A DNA stretch of 64,000 nucleotides from Massospora cicadina (taxonomy: Eukaryota; Entomophthoromycota; Entomophthoromycetes; Entomophthorales; Entomophthoraceae). The stretch is taken from contig JAKSZP010009235.1 in the NCBI GenBank assembly GCA_022478985.1, positions 124,001 to 188,000 of the forward strand. The letters are read 5' to 3'. The notes beneath the pieces were generated by a model. That model made no database searches and was not told the DNA's origin. It worked only from the letters and a program-made list of their open reading frames with translations. Position 1 is the first letter of the stretch; the number at the start of each line of letters is the position of its first letter. Both the position numbers and the translations under genes were made by a program. Below, piece after piece: positions 43,310-54,879 of this stretch.

Positions 43310-43802
43310 TGTTAACTTTTGGTGGATTTGAAAAATCCTCCAAATGAGTTGTACAGGGTAAAACCCACTGAGCAACAGATGGGTGAAATGAGAATCACTG
43401 GCCCTCAATAATTAATTGTTAATAAAGACTTAGTAAAAAGCTATTACTCCAACATTACCAATCTATTTAAAAATCAACTAACAGCCACCTCTGTTACTTT
43501 TCTACTCCTACTTCTTTTCTCATAAAAAGCTCTCCTTTATCACTCTCATACTCAGCTATTAATACTTGGTGTTATTTAGCATATTCAACATGATCCGCTT
43601 AGTAATCCTTATTTTCTCTAATCTATTGGTTCATTCAAACGATGAGACTTTGTGGAATTCCTCAATTTTCTGAACCATTACTTCTTCAATTGAACTCACT
43701 TGCATTGATATATAAGTTGCTCAATCTCAAGGCTCACCTCAAATCTAATTTATGATCCGCTAAAACTATATCTTATCATCCATTCATATTGGTATCTTGA
43801 CA
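43310..43802 (-). repeat. G5 3' LTR
   Basis: Minus strand: starts TGTCAAGATACC at 43802 directly after a G-rich tract and ends AAAAGTTAACA at 43310. It is 493 bp, against 493 and 496 bp for the G4 LTRs, and shares GGATGATAAG near its start and the CAGTGGGTTTTACCCTGTAC block near its end (G4: TAGTGGGCTGAACCCTGTGC). Confidence 0.77.
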
Positions 43803-43814
43803 TTACCCCCATTG
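43803..43814 (-). promoter_or_regulatory. G5 polypurine tract
   Basis: The minus strand reads CAATGGGGGTAA immediately before the LTR TG. G4 has AAAGGGGGTAA in the same place (50077-50087). Confidence 0.7.
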
Positions 43815-44252
43815 ACTTGACAGTAAGCTCCTTTTCTTGTATGTCCAAAGGAATTTTGCGTGTACTCAGTTGATAATCCACCCACTTGTGGGCTTCTTAA
43901 TAGTGTAGGCATCAATCCCAGTTTCCTTGATTATCTCAAACAGTCCAATCCATATGCTGGCTTACTTGTTCCTTTTTCCAAACCCATGTTGGTCGTGGAA
44001 TAGGACAAGCTCTCCTACCCCAAACTGGGGGAGACTGCTTCATCTACATTGATTGGCCGCCTGATTCCAAATCATCTTGTCCAAAATAGTAGAATACGCT
44101 TACATTTGTAGTCTAATCAGAGTGTCAGTTAAGTTAGTCAAATAACGCTGAGGATCTATTCCGACAGTATCTTCCACACAGGAATAAATCAAGGCTGGCA
44201 AGGCTGGATGTCTTCCATAGAGTAGTTGGAAGGGACTTTTCCCTGTTGGTGA
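43815..44252 (-). pseudogene. G5 integrase, C-terminal part
   Basis: Minus strand: RYHSPTGKSPFQLLYGRHPA (near 44250-44190) is the string after the catalytic core. DTVGIDPQRYLTNLTDTLIR follows, then GVGELVLFHDQHGFGKRNK and IWIGLFEIIKETGIDAYTIK, ending near VHAKF (43855). The same strings occur in G4 at 49.7-50.05 kb. It is the continuation of 56250 and above; the junction is the LINE insertion. Confidence 0.78.
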
Positions 44253-44267
44253 ATGATACCTAATATT

Positions 44268-44666
44268 TTTTAGTTTTTGTGTTCCCATTAGGGAACCCAG
44301 TGCAGGCAACTTTGTGGGATGAAGCCCAGAGTACTGCCTCCTGCTGCATGGGGCTGCGCGAATCTAAGCACTACAGATGTGGGCCTGACCACATGTGGGG
44401 TGGCTCACACCACCCCAAAACTGACATATTCCTCACTGTTTGGTATATCAGGCAGAAAAGGCTACTCAGCCAGTTCAGAGATATGCCTCCCATTCCTTAC
44501 TGCGAGAGATGAGACCAAACTGAACCCCAAGTTGGACTTACTTGAGGAAAGATGATTGCCATAGCTTTCTACAGCTATTTTTAGCCATCGCTTGACTATG
44601 GCCAGGGAGCATGTTGCCTGGATTCCTTCTGAAGGGAAGCAACGCTGGTTTCTGGAAAGCCATAGA
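44268..44666 (-). pseudogene. LINE ORF2 C-terminus and 3' end
   Basis: Minus strand: RYDLWLSRNQRCF and LAIVKRWLKIAVESYGN (44677-44550) match the WxIWxxRNxRxF...I segment that follows the zinc-binding region in L1-type ORF2. This continues 50589 and above across G4. After the ORF there is about 250 bp of 3' sequence and the A-rich end CACAAAAACTAAAA next to the target duplication. Confidence 0.75.
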
Positions 44667-44671
44667 TCATA

Positions 44672-45164
44672 TCTCACGATTCTGATATGACTGGATGATA
44701 AGCCCTAAGACGTTATGGTGGAATGGATAGGATCCACCAAGTTTAATATGAGTAATGATTATTTGAGCGCTTCAAGATGAGGCAATATTGGGTTTTTGGG
44801 AAATCGCTTTAAATTAGTCGATCATGATATTAATGAATGAAGAGTTGCCAGAACCAATGAGATATGGCGAATTTAATTTCTAAGCCATGGAAGCGGTATC
44901 ATCCAAAGTTGCTATAGTATAGGCGAGAGGAGATTATTAGAAGAAGGTTGGTTAATAATTGCAATTAAGTGGAACAGTGAGGATCAGCTGTATTTATTAT
45001 ATTAAATTAAAGAGTGTGGTGGGAGCAAGTGCTCCATATTTATTAAATAGTTTATTAATTTTTTGAGGACAACGATCATCACTTGTTAGTCCTATTGCTT
45101 AGTGGGCTGAACCCTGTGCAATACCCTTATGGCATATCTTAATGATTCTACTGAAATTATAACA
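44672..45164 (+). repeat. G4 5' LTR
   Basis: It starts TCTCACGATTCTGATATGAC (the 3' copy has TGTCGCAATTC at its start) and ends AATTATAACA. It is 493 bp and aligns throughout with 50088-50583. The first G has become C. Confidence 0.83.
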
Positions 45165-45165
45165 G

Positions 45166-45183
45166 TGGTCCTCATTATAGGGG
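45166..45183 (+). promoter_or_regulatory. G4 primer-binding site
   Basis: TGGTCCTCATTATAGGGG starts one base after the LTR and belongs to the set shared with E2, G1, G3 and G6; the fifth base is C where the others have G. Confidence 0.72.
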
Positions 45184-45227
45184 GACCATTGATCAATCAC
45201 AATAACAATAACATTCCTCAGTCGTTG

Positions 45228-46630
45228 GCCATGTCATATCAGGCTTGCTCTGGCAAAGGTCTTTCCAAGACATTGCAACTGTTGAACATGCAGAACTCAA
45301 GCTCTTCTTGGACTCTGTGCTCCAGTGAAAAAGAAGGAGTTTCTGCAGAAGGTTTGTATTGGTAAGTTGCCTCCATTTGATCAGTATTGGAACATCCAAG
45401 GATTTTTCAAGAAATTTGAGTTTGCAGTAGAAGGGCTTCATATTGGCAAAAAGCCAAGCTATTAATATCCACCTTGAAAGTTGGAAGCGCTGACCGAATT
45501 ACTTGCTATCTTTCCACTAGTTCTGTTACCTATCAAAAAGTGTAAGAAACTTTGTTGTGGTTATTTGGAGGAAATCTGAAAATGGCGCAGCGGAAGGCTG
45601 AGTTCATAACCGTTGGGTTTCAGCATAATGAGACCCTCACCGCATTTGCTGATCGCTTTATGGTGGAAGACAGTGTGTTAATTGGGGCTGGGACTTTAAC
45701 CAAATCTGATGTATGCATAGCATTGACCTCCGCTGTGAAACCATACCATGAGCTTTTTCAATACCATGGCTCCATATTTAGAAGTTAAAACCTTTGCTTA
45801 AAATCGCTAAAATCTTAAGCCATCTATCCGCTACCTTCCCTCTGCCTAATATAGAGTGGAAACCTATCACCTCTGCTGCCAGACTTTCTTATTTGTGGGA
45901 GTTATCACTCCCTGTTCAGCATATGTTTAGTAACCACCAGCCTTATTATCACTGCACGCCTCACTTCCAACTGAGTTGCCATCAGCAGTTCAACTATTGG
46001 GAGGGGTCTGTTTACACCGCTCAACCCCAGCCTAAGTTTTGGGGTGGCCCATTTTACAACAATCTTGGATGCAAATCTTACAAGGTTAATTGTTTCTTGT
46101 GCGGTCGCTCTGTGCACTTGGTCAGAAGTTTTCTTAATCATCAGTTTCATTCCCTACTGCAGGAGCATTACAATCATGGAAAAGTCAGAGCGGAGTAGAT
46201 ATGGGACTCTCTACTTCCGCTATTTTAACTCAAAACGTCTTACCTGAACCTATCCCAGTACAGCCAGTGGAAAAACACCAGTATGATGACGACTTTCTAT
46301 ATCAGCAGCCAGTTGGGGGGTGAATTTGCTCACACGAGCGCAATTTATGAACATGGTGGAAGTAGGCCCCAGGAGCAACCAAAGCCTTAGCCTGTCAAAT
46401 GTTTTATTAACTTTCTACGGATGAATCAGATCCATTCGCTGATGCACTTCTCTAAAAAGGGGTGAATGCAGCCCTCCCTGTGAACTCTATTGTTAAAAAA
46501 TACCCTAAAGTTTGGGAGGGTATTATGAGCTTCCTTGGAAAAAGAGATTCGTTAAATGTCCATGTTTTAAACAATCAGAATGCATCTTACTTTGAGTGTA
46601 CTTACTGTGACACTGTCATAGCAAAAACCC
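45228..46630 (+). pseudogene. G4 gag (decayed)
   Basis: Capsid-like sequence: KAKLLISTLKVGSADRI (near 45449), then ETLLWLFGGNLKMAQRKAEF and TVGFQHNETLTAFADRFMVE (45552-45680), the retrotransposon-Gag fold region. A nucleocapsid knuckle remains near 46090-46125, VNCFLCGRSVHLVRSF, with C-X2-C-X4-H but the last Cys replaced (S-F). A linker (AALPVNSIVKKYPKVW near 46466) leads to the protease. Frames change at several points. Overlapping minus ORFs (e.g. 46150-45905) are shadows. Confidence 0.7.
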
Positions 46631-46960
46631 AATTTTGTGTTAATTGATACAGGTGCCCCAATCAACATAGTGTTCATAAAGTTGGTGGCAAAGCTGGCAT
46701 TAAAGCCTGACGTGGAGCATCATATGTTGTATGGGACTGCAGGCGCGGAAAGCACAGTCTCTGAAGGAGCGTGCAGTGCACTACCCTTGCAGTTTGGGTC
46801 GATTGTCATTGTAGCCTCAACCATAGTGCTACCAAACAATAACTATGACCTGTTAATTGAACTGCTTTTATGCGCCACTTTGGGGTTGTTGTTGATATGA
46901 CCACAGAGACATTTGAAACTATGGGGCAGCGGATCCCAATCTACTTCACTTCCAGCGGAA
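46631..46960 (+). pseudogene. G4 aspartic protease
   Basis: From 46637 the frame reads LIDTGAPINIVFIKLVAKLA (catalytic D-T-G-A), LKPDVEHHMLYGTAGAEST, ALPLQFGSIVIVASTIVLP and NNYDLLIELLLC. It is open for 87 codons with the full set of protease motifs, the best preserved protease in the window; YDLLIG has lost its Gly. Confidence 0.82.
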
Positions 46961-48250
46961 TGTCAAAGGATTTGGTACACATGAGTCACATTAACCTTGC
47001 ATATGGTGATGAGGTAATTCCAATTCGCTATCATTGATTAAAGAGCAAGACCTGGCCCTTCCCCACCAAATTTATGAATATCAAGGACTACTACTTAGAG
47101 CTTCAGGCCCTATATTTATTCCCTCTGAACACCAAGTAATTATAAAAACCTAGTTAGAGGTGGAAGTGCCTGCTGGGCTATATGAGGAGGTCATTGGGCC
47201 CTATCAGCAATCACTGCTTAAGCCCCACGTGGCCCCAGGCATTATACTTCTGGAACATGGGAAGATCAAGGTTTGGTAGCAAATCTTAAGGATAAACCAG
47301 TGCAAATCTGCTGAAACCAAGATAGTGGCGTATTTACATTTCATCCCAGTTGAGGATGTCCTCCAGGTTCATGAGTTCAGTTCATTGGATGAATTTGGTC
47401 AACCATTGAAACACAGCCTGGCGTAATGGCAGTTGTACCGCATGAAAATTTAATGGGTTAATGGAAGACCAGAGAGATCAAGCAGAAGCCTTATTTTAAA
47501 ATACAAAGAGATCTTATCTGTTGATGATCATGATTTAGGGTGCGCATGGGGAGTGATCCATTTAGTGGACACTGGGGATCATCCCCCATCAGATCTTGAC
47601 CGATCTGCTGATCTAGAACAGCAGAAGAAGTTATCATGGCTGAGATCAATAAACTACTAGATCAAGGAATGCTTGAACTATCGAAGAGCCCATGGGCTTC
47701 CCCTGTCCTAATTGTCAAAAAGAAGGATGGTACCAACCAGGTAGTAATAGACTACTGCAAGCTCAACAGCATTACGAAAAAGGACTCATACCCCTTGCCA
47801 CAAATCGATGATGCTTTGGAACAGTTAAGAGGAGCGCATTACTTCTCCACAATGGATTTGATATCTGGCTATTGGCAGATTGAGTTACCCATGGCGGAAC
47901 AAGAAAAATGCGCCATTATCACATCAAAAGGTATTTTTTGACTGACACATATGCCACAAGGGCTGTGTAATGCCCCAGCTACATTCCAATGGTGATGGAC
48001 ACTAACCTTAGAAATTCAAGCTTTCCTGTGTTCTTGTATACCTTGATGACATCAAAGTTTATTCCCTCACGTTTTCTGAGCATCTTACACATTTGGAAGA
48101 GGTATTCCGCCGGTTGGCTGAGGCCAACATCAAAATAAAACCCCAGAAATGCCACTTTTAAAGGATCATCTAGAGTACCTCAGGTTTGTAGTTGATGCAA
48201 CAGGGCTGCGGCCCCAACCAGACAGGGTGGAGGCCATTTGGAAGATGACT
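46960..48250 (+). pseudogene. G4 reverse transcriptase
   Basis: 46960-47630 is the protease-to-RT linker. From 47636 a 101-codon frame reads INKLLDQGMLELSKSPWASP, VLIVKKKDGTNQVVIDYCKL, NSITKKDSYPLPQIDDALEQ and MDLISGYWQIELPMAEQEKC. After a stop, HMPQGLCNAPATFQ (near 47950), and then a frame change at the VYLDDIKVYS region (near 48036), where Y-L-D-D is intact. ANIKIKPQKCHF and the thumb follow near 48127. The catalytic residues survive. Confidence 0.83.
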
Positions 48251-48900
48251 ATACCAAACAGTAAGTGAGATATACAAGTATTTTTGGGAATAGTCAGCTA
48301 TTATCGCCGCTTTATACCCTATCTTTAGTTGTATTGGGGGTCCGCTGTTTGAGTTATTTAAAATGCGCCATGTTTGATGTACAGAACACTGTCAACACTC
48401 CTTTGATACACTTTTAACAGCGTTGATCAATGCGCAAGTGCTATACCACCCAAATTTTGAAAAGGAATTTATTGTAAAGATGGATGCATCTCTTTCCGCT
48501 GTGGGGGCAGTTCTGTCCCAAAAAGATGATTAAGGAAGGAGCACCCAGTGGCGTATTGCAGCTGAATCCTGAATAGCTATTAACGTAATTATAATGTGAC
48601 TGAGCGGGAGTGGTTATCAGTGGTCTATGATTACAAGCAATTCAAAGTATATTTGCACGGTGTAAAGTTTAAAGTTGTAATGGATCACACATCGTTACAC
48701 TGGTTGCAGAACCTTAAGGAGTCTGAGGGCCGTCTACCTGATGGTCCCTTAAACTACAGGCTTACAACTTCGAGATCCTTCACCGACCAGGAGCAAAACA
48801 CCAGAATGCTAATTTCTTGTCAAGGCTACCCATTATTGCAGTTATGGTGGATCTGAGCAATATTATGTATGACAAGGTGCTCAGCGGATAGTATGATGAT
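48250..48900 (+). pseudogene. G4 RNase H
   Basis: Tether VSYYRRFIPYL near 48292 in broken frame. KMDASLSAVGAVLSQKDD (near 48478) holds the first acidic site. RNYNVTEREWLSVVYDYKQF (near 48585), VVMDHTSLHWLQNLKESEGR (near 48676) and the I-L-H-R-P-G-A-K-H-Q-N-A string across a frame change near 48775-48810 follow. All RNase H landmarks can be found. Confidence 0.8.
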
Positions 48901-50058
48901 GAGCCTCCACAAGTCATCAAAGCTTTGAATGGAATGCAAGAAAATTCTTTCCAGTGGAATGGTAAGTTGTACAAGTGGATCAGAAATTCAACAATAAATT
49001 TCCCGTGCCCCTTGGCGTGGCCTAACGTTATCATGAACGCACATAAAGCAGTTGGGCATAGTGGCGTGCGCAAGGCGTTGAAATTATTACAGCCTCAGTA
49101 TTACTGAGAAAGCATGAACTTCGATTTGCTTGATACTATCTCCTCCTGTCACCAGTGCCAAGTGGAAAAGCCGTTATGCTAGAAGACCTCATACCAGTTA
49201 GTGAAGCCGCACTTTGCTTGGCATAAAGTTTCCCTTGATGTCATCAGCCCTCTGACAATGGGAGCCAACTGGTCTAAGTACATTTTGGTGGCCATTGACC
49301 ACTTACCCTGGTGGGTTGAAGCAAGGGCGATACAAGACTTAGGGGAAATCACAGTGGCCAAATTCATAATGGAATGTATTATTCAACGGCATGGCTGCCC
49401 CTCAGTTCCTCCTTACTGAGAAAGGAACTAACTTTACTTCCCGCATCCTCCCAAAGCTCAATGAGCTGATGGCCATCCAAGGAGTTTTTACAACCCCATA
49501 CCACCCAGGTCCAACGGAATGGTTGAGCGGGTCAATGGGACTTTAGTGAACATACTCCATAAATTGTAGTGAATGGACCTTCAGATTAGAGTTCCCTTTT
49601 GTCCACCGCCATCTTCGCCTATAATATTAGTTATTATTCTGCCACGGGGAAGAGTACCTTTCAATTACTATATGGCTGAACCCTGCTCTTCAAGCACTAC
49701 TATATGCCTGTGTAGAAGATACTGGCGGAATAGACCCTCAATGTTATTTGATGACTCTAGCTAACACATCAATCAAATTGCAAACTGAAGCATACTCATT
49801 CAGTTTATTCAAGAAGCTTAAGACTCAAGCTGTTGATCAGATATGGCGTAGCGGGTTACCCAGTTCAAAGATGGAGACATGGTTCTATTCCATGATCAAC
49901 ATACGTTTAGGAAGAAACACAAGTTGGTTAGTATCTGGATTGGGCCATTCGAAGTTATTGAGAAGACAGGTATGGATGCATATACTATCAAGGACCCCGC
50001 TAGTGGTCAAATCATCAACCAAGTGCATGTGAAGTTCCTCCAGGCGTATAAGCAATAG
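48900..50058 (+). pseudogene. G4 integrase
   Basis: NAHKAVGHSGVRKALKLLQP (near 49035) gives the two zinc His, and HQCQVEKP (near 49151) the two Cys. The core reads VSLDVISPL (near 49228, first Asp), KYILVAIDHLPWWVEARAIQ, FLLTEKGTNFTS (second Asp replaced by Glu) and [12 protein letters not shown] (near 49517). After frame changes the C-terminus ends VHVKFLQAYKQ at 50058, then the polypurine tract. The same strings are seen in G5. Confidence 0.82.
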
Positions 50059-50087
50059 GAGCCTTATCATCCAGTCAAAGGGGGTAA

Positions 50088-50583
50088 TGTCGCAATTCTG
50101 ATATGACTGGATGATAAGCCCTAAGTTGTTATGGCAGAATGGATAGGATCCGCTGAGTTTAATATGAATAATGATTATTTGAACGCCTTAAGATTAGGTA
50201 ATATTGGGTTATTGGAAAGTCGCTTTGAATTAGGTGATCATGAAATTAATGATTGAAGAGTTGCCAGAACCAATGAGATATGACAATTTTAATTACTAAG
50301 CCATGGAAGCGGTATCATCCAAAGTCACTACAATATAGGTGAGAGGAGATTATTAAGAGAAGGTTGGTTGTTAATAGTTGCGAGTAAGCAGAACAACAAG
50401 GATCCACTGTATTTATTATATTAAATAAAAGAGTGTGGCGGGAGCAAGTGCTCCATATTTATTTAATAGTTTATTCTGTTGTTTTGACAACAATTATAAT
50501 ATCGTTGGTCCTATTGCTATGTGGGATTAACCTGTGCAAAAACCCTTATGGTGTATCTCAACGATTCTACCAATTTTATGACA
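50088..50583 (+). repeat. G4 3' LTR
   Basis: It starts TGTCGCAATTCTGATATGAC directly after AAAGGGGGTAA and ends TTTTATGACA. It is 496 bp and homologous to 44672-45164. The target copy CCATA follows. Confidence 0.85.
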
Positions 50584-50588
50584 CCATA

Positions 50589-51900
50589 CTTCACCACCCT
50601 CCATATTGTGCACCAGATCCCAAACCCCTCTTTGTCTGCAAGCAGACTTGGAGGGACATACACAGTCAGGATCTCTGGCCATGTGAGATGACCAGAGGAT
50701 ATTTAACAACATGGTTGGTACGCTTCATAAAATAGGAGAACATTACCCACACTGCATCCGCTGCTGGACAAATTGTGAAGAACTGCTTTGCTGTCTTCTC
50801 CCCTCTGCACAACTTACAGGCATACAGAAGGTCATCCTTCTTATGCTTACTCCACTTCCGCAGAGTCACCCCAGTGACCAAGATGTTGCTTCGGAGTTGA
50901 AGAGAAAGTTCTGAACTGGTATAGACCAGCATCCCTTAACCCTCCTCCCCCACAAGTCCATCAGGCCATGTCACATTTTGCAAGTGATCTGGGACAAGTA
51001 TGTCGAGCAAAGCTCTCAGTATTGTAACTTCTGGAACCTGCAGTTGTGAAATCTGAGAGACAGACACCACTACCACCTCCTACCTTGAAACAGTCTTAAA
51101 GGACAAAGAGGCTTTCCCATTTGGGGTATCTCCAGCCTTCTCTTCCTCATAGGAACACCCACCGATTCTTCCCAACACAACATTCTGAAAAGGCTTCCCC
51201 AGCCTTTAATGAAACCAAAGAATGAATTGCTTCCCTCCAGCAAGAAGGCATTTCAGTTGCTTCCGCATCCCATGCATTCCTTACCAGCACCTTGGAGGCA
51301 CTGGCAACTTTATTAGCTGCTTCTACCCTAAGCACTCTTTGGCCATCGCAATCAAGGAGGCCCCCCAGTGAACTGCCTCAATAAAGTGCTTGAAGGCCTT
51401 ACGCAGATGAGCTTCCATCTCCTTCCCCAAGGTCCTCATCAGAGGTGAGTTTCCTGGATCCTTTTGATGGTCCACTATCCACCCTCAAATCTACCCTTCT
51501 TGCCTGACCAAGCTCTTAAGTAATCTTCTAGTATCCTGGTAGGGTTTCCGTTATTGGAATGGACTCTTGATTGATGCCCCGCTGACACAAAGATACTTGT
51601 TTAAACTGTCTCTGCAAGCCTTAGAGAAGTATTCCTCTAATATTGGAGCCCAAAAAATAGGATTTTTCCTCCTGAGCGACCTGTGAAATCCACTTCAGCT
51701 GAAGTGCTTTTTCATACTTCCGATTCAATCAGACCAATGCCCCCTTCTTCACCCCCTGACTCAAGTTCAAGTAATTGGTTTTTAACGCCCGCCCTCGCCA
51801 AATGAAATTATAATTAAACTCTGTATTCTTCTGATGGAAGATGCCAGCGGAGGAACAAATATGGCAATGTACCATAGTTTGGAAATAATAAAAGTGTTCA
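50589..51900 (-). pseudogene. LINE ORF2: region after RT and zinc-binding region
   Basis: Minus strand. Near 50850-50750 LLYACKLCRGEKTAKQFFTI and CPAADAVW form the C-X2-C...H/F-X4-C zinc-binding unit seen after RT in L1-type LINEs (usual form CxxC...ETxxHxFxxCxxAxxxW). Upstream at 51335-51147 a helical piece (NKVASASKVLVRNAWDAEAT) belongs to the connecting region. It is cut at 50588 by G4. Confidence 0.72.
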
Positions 51901-53183
51901 TGACAATGGCTCTGCCCAAAATAAGATAAGTTGAGCATTACCACTTCCAAGGTGCTTTTTAAGGTCCACTTTAAGTTTGAGCCAAATATCGTGTGGTGAC
52001 GCCCGCCCAGGGATGGGGCACCCAAGGTACAGAAACTCCTCCCTTGTTGCCATCCAGGGGATTAAGCTCTTTAGTTCAACACCCAAAGTCGCCATTCTGC
52101 TAATGGGCCAAGCCCTGGATTTTGAAAGATTGACCTTCGCGTTGCTTGCGTTATGGTACATCTTCAGGAATCATCACCACATTCACTCCTCCTCTGATGA
52201 AACATAAAAACCACGTATCATCCGCTAGCATTAAATGATACTACTCCTGCTGTTGATGGTAAGTTTCCTCCAGTCCAAATTTCATAGAGCTCTGAAAGGG
52301 TCTCTATTGCAATAACAAACAACAAGGGAGATAGAGGGTCTCCTGACGCACGCCCTTACACACCTTAAAAGGGTGGGAGAGGACCCCATTGATATTGACA
52401 ACTGTTGAGGATTCTCCATGAATCGCTCTATGCAGTCTTAACAAGTGCCCCTTGATTCCAAACCTACTTAACACTTTCCAAAGGAATTCATGATTCACCT
52501 GATCATACGCCTTCTCCTGATAAAGAAACAGTAGCCACCACCTCTGGTCATACTTCTTACCTGCCCACTCTTCTATCAGGTGAAGTAGCATGTCAGTAAT
52601 TAAGCGTCCTGGGATAAACCTATTCTGCTCTTTCCCAACAACATCTACCACAACCTCCTTTAGTCAATTTGTTAGGATATTCATTAAGATCTTGTAGTCA
52701 ACGTTACGCAGAGTCAAGGCTGATAGTTCCCTTATGAGGGAGGGATCTCCCTTCTTATACAATACCACCCTCACGCCTTCTAAAAAATGCCGGCTCAATT
52801 GTGTCAGAGGCTAGGAGTTGATTGTAGAGATCAGCAAGCACCTCGGAAATTTCTTCCCAAAATAGCTTACAGAGCTCAAGGATCAAACCATCATCCCTGA
52901 TAGCCTTGCCATTCTTTCCTTTGTTGATGGCGTCTGAAACCTCTGACATGCGGATCCTGCTACATAGTTGCAGCTGAGTCTCATTCAGCTGTACCCCCGG
53001 TCCGCTTTTGAATACTTTAGATGCCTTTGGGTCATTCTCAGAGGGGCCATAAAGGTCCTCATAGTAGGACTGAGCCACTTCAGCCATGTGAGATGCATCC
53101 TTCACCTCAACTCCATTATCACAAAGTAACAAGAGCCTTGCCAAGGGTCTGAATGCCCCAACTGCCTTGCAGAGTAGAGCCAC
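51900..53183 (-). pseudogene. LINE ORF2 reverse transcriptase
   Basis: Minus strand: the 142-codon ORF 53183-52755 holds EVAQSYYEDLYGPSEN and MSEVSDAINKGKNGKAIRDD (usual form ...KSPGPDG, so the Pro-Gly is changed). The 115-codon ORF 52651-52304 holds VVGKEQNRFIPGRLITDMLL (usual QxxFxxGRxIxDN), EKAYDQVNHEFLWKVLSRFG and INGVLSHPFKVCKGVRQ (usual GxRQGDPLSP). The catalytic motif follows near 52230-52205 as MLADDTWFL (A-D-D intact), then LNLSKSRAWPISRMATLGV-like sequence to 51900. It is moderately decayed. Confidence 0.82.
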
Positions 53184-54440
53184 ATTGCTGTTGAAATTCT
53201 CATCACACTTAGATTTTCATTGTTTGAGATGATTCACTATGAAGGCTCCCATTGATTTCGCATACAATTCAGCCTTGGCTGTGTATGCAGATTCACCATG
53301 ACCACAGCCCGATTGCAGGAACTCTCAAAGTTTCTCTCCAAGGCTTCATACCAGAACACTGGCCCTAGCTGCCTCACAAAGTTTTCACAGGCCATCATGA
53401 GATCAACCTTCATCTGCAACCATATTACTGGCGCATTTGGATTCCCCACTATCTGGCTTCTCCACCACCTCACCTTCTTCCTCATGATGTCCTGAAGTGG
53501 ACTCCACTTCAGGAGTTCAGGGTTCAGTCTCCAGATTTCTTTCTTCACAGAAGCAATTTGAGTGTCACTGATCTGTAGTCTAAGGTGCCTGTGATCCAAA
53601 GCACCTGGATCATGATTTCGAAGGATCAACTTGCAGCGACTCAGGAGAGGCTGGGGCACTGACACAAGGTCAATGCAGGAGAAATGATCCTCTTGACGTG
53701 AGTCCACCCAGTCTCCCCCTCCTTACCACGGCCCACTCTCCACACATCCAGTAGGCCAAGGTCAATCACTTAACTGGCCAAATTGTGGGCTCCAGGATCA
53801 GAACTACAGCTTCCTGAAGTTCCAACCCTGTCATCCCTAAAGCAGACACAGTTCATGTCTCCCCCCAGCACTACTGACCCCCAATGCCTTCCTTCTGGAT
53901 CCTCAGGCTGACCTTCTGGAAGAAGGTCTTCCTTTCAAACCTAGAATTGGGCGCATAAATGCCAATAAACCAAATCTATTCCTCTGCAAACAGTGACATC
54001 ACTGCCACTGCTCTTCCAGGAACCAATACCTCTTTATCCAACACCTTACTATTGTCCGCCCACCAAACCAAAAATACCCCACTTTGGTTTCTCCTCCTCC
54101 CTCTTCCCCTCCCCTAAGGCGATTCTGAGTTTGGTTGATCCACCAAGTGAGAGTAGAATGATTGTTTCAGAGCTAACTGGTAAGCCCATACCTCTTCCAC
54201 CCCATTTTGGACTTCGTCTCAGTGAGGAAGCTGATATCTATCCCGTGTTGTTGCAATTGGAGTTCACTTGCTGCCTCTGCTTGAGGACATTCAGACCCCG
54301 CATGTTAGCAAATCCAACCCTGATTGCCATAGGTTTGAACCAAATAGGCTTTGATGTCAGGATCTGGGGTGTCCCCATCCTCTTCCACCTCAGCTGGTTT
54401 AGTGGGACCACGTTTCTTCTTCCCCTTTCCAGCACTAGAC
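53184..54440 (-). pseudogene. LINE ORF2 endonuclease
   Basis: Minus strand. It starts near 54310 with ANMRGLNVLKQRQQ (usual WNxRGLNxxxKR). QQHGIDISFLTETKS follows near 54250 (catalytic Glu in ET.K). A GDMNCV string near 53860-53840 matches the GDFN motif. GALDHRHLRLQ near 53605 lies where SDHxPL is expected. Then comes the linker to RT (53707-53237, 156 codons). This apurinic/apyrimidinic-type endonuclease nicks the target DNA for target-primed reverse transcription. Confidence 0.75.
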
Positions 54441-54879
54441 TGGGCAGGAGGTGGTGGCCGTTCAGTCACAGCAGCCTCCGGAATCTTAATATTGCAGGGT
54501 CCTTGATAGCCTCTCCACTTCAGTTGGAGGCATCATGTTAGAAGGCACTGGCTCACTATTGCTAGCAGGCAGCACCTTCCTCACCTCCGCCTCTTCCCCT
54601 ATGGGCCTCGTGCGCTCTATACCACCCACATGGAAAATGGTCACACAACTCTTGTGTGATCAAGTGATGGGGAGAACCCTATATGTTTGGGAGGCGACCG
54701 TTTCTAAAGTGTCCTTTCTGGATTGGGACAAAGCACCACTAAGCTCTATTTAGAGTCTAGCAGCTTCCCTTGCCTTCCAGGAATGCTTTGACTCCTTGTT
54801 AACCTTTTTGGCACCTTTCAGCACCTCAGTCACCACCTCCAAATTGGTGTTGCCAGCCGCTGACGCCTCCTTTGCTTTG
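54441..54879 (-). other. LINE region between ORF1 and endonuclease
   Basis: Minus-strand sequence with a Pro/Ser-rich and then Lys/Arg-rich composition (PPPPAQSSAGKGKKKRGPTK near 54465-54400). It could be the end of ORF1 or the start of ORF2. The plus ORFs here (53993-54541 and others) are shadows. Confidence 0.5.

Larger units (their letters stand above)
44672..50583 (+). mobile_element. G4: plus-strand Ty3/gypsy retrotransposon inside the LINE
   Basis: A 5.9-kb complete element with LTRs at 44672-45164 and 50088-50583, primer-binding site, gag, protease, RT, RNase H, integrase and polypurine tract. Flanking TCATA (44667-44671) and CCATA (50584-50588) are a likely target duplication with one change. 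The LINE ORF2 reading frame continues across it. Of all the elements here it has the longest readable pol pieces, so it is among the younger ones. Confidence 0.85.

Noticed and set aside
44319..44555. Plus ORFs near 44.3-44.5 kb
   Set aside because: Antisense to the LINE ORF2 C-terminus.
53993..54541. 182-codon plus ORF
   Set aside because: Antisense to the LINE endonuclease region, which shows RGLN and TETK motifs on the minus strand; a GC-rich shadow.
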